Shown piece after piece: positions 62,570-64,000 of a DNA stretch of 64,000 nt (its first letter is position 1; each line of letters starts with the position of its first letter). The position numbers were made by a program, and so were the translations under genes. The notes beneath the pieces are model-generated. The model did not search any database, had not been told where the DNA came from, and saw only the letters and a list, made by a program, of their open reading frames with translations. The stretch comes from Paenibacillus sp. G2S3 (GTDB lineage: Bacteria > Bacillota > Bacilli > Paenibacillales > Paenibacillaceae), in NCBI RefSeq assembly GCF_030123105.1, contig NZ_CP126095.1, positions 4,712,001 through 4,776,000 of the forward strand, in the 5' to 3' direction.

Positions 62570-62586
62570 TCGCATACCCTCTTTTT

Positions 62587-62796
62587 CTATTCGTACAGTG
62601 CATCCCTTAAACGAGTCGACATCGTGGAGGCCTGCCCAGTTTTCATAATCGCCCGCCGCAGCGCTTTATTGCTCCGATTCATTTCCACCAAATCTGCCAT
62701 CATCTCTTCCAGCAAAGCCTCAGCCTCAATAGACAGATTTCCATTCTGCTGAATTAGGGCTAAACGTTCCTTGTATTCGTCTAATTTTTCAGTCAC
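62587..62796 (-). CDS. Small coiled-coil protein upstream of the ABC exporter
   Basis: A 69-residue helical protein rich in Glu, Leu and Arg (KLDEYKERLALIQQNGNLSI, ALLEEMMADLVEMNRSNKAL). Start is a GTG eight bases after AAAGGAAG. It lies 17 bases before the exporter genes and is probably co-transcribed. I do not recognise a named family; it may be a regulator or an adaptor of the exporter. Confidence 0.6.
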   Translation of the reverse strand: MTEKLDEYKERLALIQQNGNLSIEAEALLEEMMADLVEMNRSNKALRRAIMKTGQASTMSTRLRDALYE

Positions 62797-62948
62797 ACTT
62801 ATTACTTCCTTTCCAATCACTTGATTCCTTTTATCATACCACATTCAATTCTATAGCAATGTTTTCACTGGATACAGCTGACACGAATATGATACTCTAA
62901 TAAGGTCGCATTTTTAAGATTAGATTATTGGCTTATACGAAAGGATAG

Positions 62949-63524
62949 ATGGAAGTGGCACAATTGTTTTTCAAATACGGAGCAATGAACAGCGGTAAAT
63001 CTATTGAGATACTCAAGGTTGCGCATAATTATGAAGAGCAAGGGAAATCGGTGCTCATTTTCACTCCATCCATAGACGATCGGGACGAAGTTGGTTTTAT
63101 CTCCTCCCGTATTGGGCTGCGGAAACAGGCAATACCTATTGACGAGAATACCGATATTTATAATATTGTTAGCAGCCACCAGCCCAAACCCCACTGTGTA
63201 CTAATTGATGAATGTCAATTTCTAAGCAAGGACTGCATTCTCCAGCTTGTACGGATTGTAGATGAACTAGGCATTCCCGTTATGGCGTTTGGACTTAAAA
63301 ATGATTTCCAGAACCAGCTATTTGAAGGCAGCAAATACATGCTGATTTACGCTGATAAAATCGAGGAAATGAAGACCATTTGCTGGTTCTGCGAGCGTAA
63401 AGCAACGATGGCTCTAAGAGTAGAAAATGGTAAGCCTGTATACAGCGGTAAGCAAATCCAAATTGGCGGCAATGAAGCCTACTATCCAGTATGCCGTAAA
63501 TGTCACAAGAATCCTCCACTGTAA
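62949..63524 (+). CDS. tdk: Thymidine kinase (type II)
   Basis: A 191-residue enzyme. Walker [11 protein letters not shown], catalytic Glu in LIDECQFLS, the lasso-forming region [20 protein letters not shown], and a four-Cys zinc site (CWFC and CRKC). It phosphorylates thymidine for salvage. The nucleoside operon lies 20 kb away. Ribosome site AAAGGAT is close to the ATG. Confidence 0.94.
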   Translation: MEVAQLFFKYGAMNSGKSIEILKVAHNYEEQGKSVLIFTPSIDDRDEVGFISSRIGLRKQAIPIDENTDIYNIVSSHQPKPHCVLIDECQFLSKDCILQLVRIVDELGIPVMAFGLKNDFQNQLFEGSKYMLIYADKIEEMKTICWFCERKATMALRVENGKPVYSGKQIQIGGNEAYYPVCRKCHKNPPL

Positions 63525-63530
63525 AACATC

Positions 63531-63595
63531 CCCACAAAGTAAGGCTTTGCTTCGATGCTTACTCAGGTACTTTGCGGGGGGCCCAAAATATATAC
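63531..63595. repeat. Dispersed hairpin repeat, copy 2
   Basis: Starts 6 bases after the tdk stop. CCCACAAAGT and ACTTTGCGGG can pair; AGTAAGGC and GCTTACT form an alternative inner stem that copy 1 has lost. Same orientation on the plus strand as copy 1. Confidence 0.8.
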
Positions 63596-63603
63596 CTTTA
63601 GCT

Positions 63604-63648
63604 AAAAAAGCATTCCGAAGCCGCGATGGCCTCAGGAATGCTTTTTTT
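63604..63648. terminator. Bidirectional terminator between tdk and the DinB gene
   Basis: AAAAAAGCATTCC pairs with GGAATGCTTTTTT around an AGCC/GGCC-containing loop, giving T-runs both ways. Confidence 0.88.
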
Positions 63649-63667
63649 CCAAAAAAATAAAACTCGC

Positions 63668-64000
63668 TTAAACAAGATATCTTTCTTTAAGAATGTTAAA
63701 ATGATGCTGGTCATGCCCAATCATTACGCAGGCCACTGCTCTCGTGGAGATGGTTGCATTGTTAACCGTTCCCTTTCGAGTCCATGCATCTTCCGGCAAA
63801 GTGTCCAAAAGAGCTTGCGTTGACTCTCGGACAAGCTTGTAATGAGCCAGTAGTTTTTCTAGAGTGTGCGCTTCAAAATTTGCGGTAGGCACATAGTCCT
63901 TTTCATCAAAGCCCGCCAGCGGAGTCGTATCTCCTCTTGCCACGCGCAATAAACGATAAGACATAATTCTTCCAGTATCCGCCAGATGGCCGACCATTTG
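63668..64000 (-). CDS. DinB-family protein (N-terminus beyond window)
   Basis: About 110 residues of a four-helix-bundle protein of the DinB/YfiT type, running off the right edge. Two metal-ligand His motifs are visible: GHLADTGRIMSYRLLR near the left part and IGHDQHHFNILKERYL at the C-terminus. The family includes bacillithiol transferases and other metal-dependent enzymes; without the N-terminus no closer call is possible. It converges on tdk at a shared terminator. Confidence 0.83.
   Translation of the reverse strand, partial: QMVGHLADTGRIMSYRLLRVARGDTTPLAGFDEKDYVPTANFEAHTLEKLLAHYKLVRESTQALLDTLPEDAWTRKGTVNNATISTRAVACVMIGHDQHHFNILKERYLV

Overview
The window reads as chromosomal DNA from a spore-forming Firmicute, most likely Paenibacillus. 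Evidence: a sigF sporulation operon with spoIIM, fur, xerD and a MciZ-like gene in an order close to the one I recall for Bacillus subtilis; strong GGAGG-type ribosome sites; YesMN-type two-component proteins; and an amidase with copper-amine-oxidase-like N-terminal repeats. No rRNA, tRNA, prophage, insertion sequence or CRISPR array was seen.

Layout. 0-5.6 kb: a solute-binding lipoprotein (cut by the window edge) behind a YesM/YesN kinase-regulator pair, then a DMT permease under an FMN riboswitch. 6-13.2 kb: a PstS-like membrane-anchored binding protein, a cell-wall amidase, a VOC protein, a carboxylesterase, an AI-2E-type permease and a small [2Fe-2S] ferredoxin-like protein. 13.4-25.5 kb: a siderophore-iron uptake locus with five Fur-box sites. 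It has three binding lipoproteins, two AraC regulators fused to siderophore-binding domains, a FecCD permease pair, an exporter-type ABC protein and a ferredoxin-NADP reductase, but no FecE-type ATPase. 25.5-30.5 kb: a BceAB-like transporter with a small membrane protein, a NADAR protein, and a Fur-controlled AraC/MFS pair collapsed by a deletion.

30.6-37.2 kb: a sensory island. A soluble five-PAS ComP-like kinase and a ComA-like regulator precede an MCP gene and a CheB-like gene. The MCP promoter carries helically phased half-sites that closely match the ComA-box consensus. The CheB-like protein lacks its catalytic serine and its receiver acidic pair. This is my leading candidate for an undescribed system.

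37.2-49.7 kb: conserved core: dacF-spoIIAA-spoIIAB-sigF, the nucleoside operon deoB-punA-sORF-pdp, xerD, a DUF4227 gene, fur, spoIIM, an EndoQ-like gene, nudF and, divergent from nudF, a MciZ-like small gene. 49.8-50.95 kb: a gene-free tandem array of about 250-270 bp units, each able to fold into a long hairpin.

51.1-58.8 kb: an M20 peptidase, a 33-residue Prli42-like membrane protein, lipB, and the branched-chain 2-oxo acid dehydrogenase genes lpdV-bkdAA-bkdAB-bkdB, with a divergent DUF2627 gene. LipB would supply the lipoyl group that BkdB carries. 59-64 kb: a heterodimeric ABC exporter with a small coiled-coil protein, thymidine kinase, and the start of a DinB-family gene. A hairpin-forming repeat of about 63 bp occurs twice (13.26 and 63.53 kb).

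Starts were moved inward from the longest open frame wherever a ribosome-binding site decided the matter. All family assignments come from reading motifs by eye; no database search was run.
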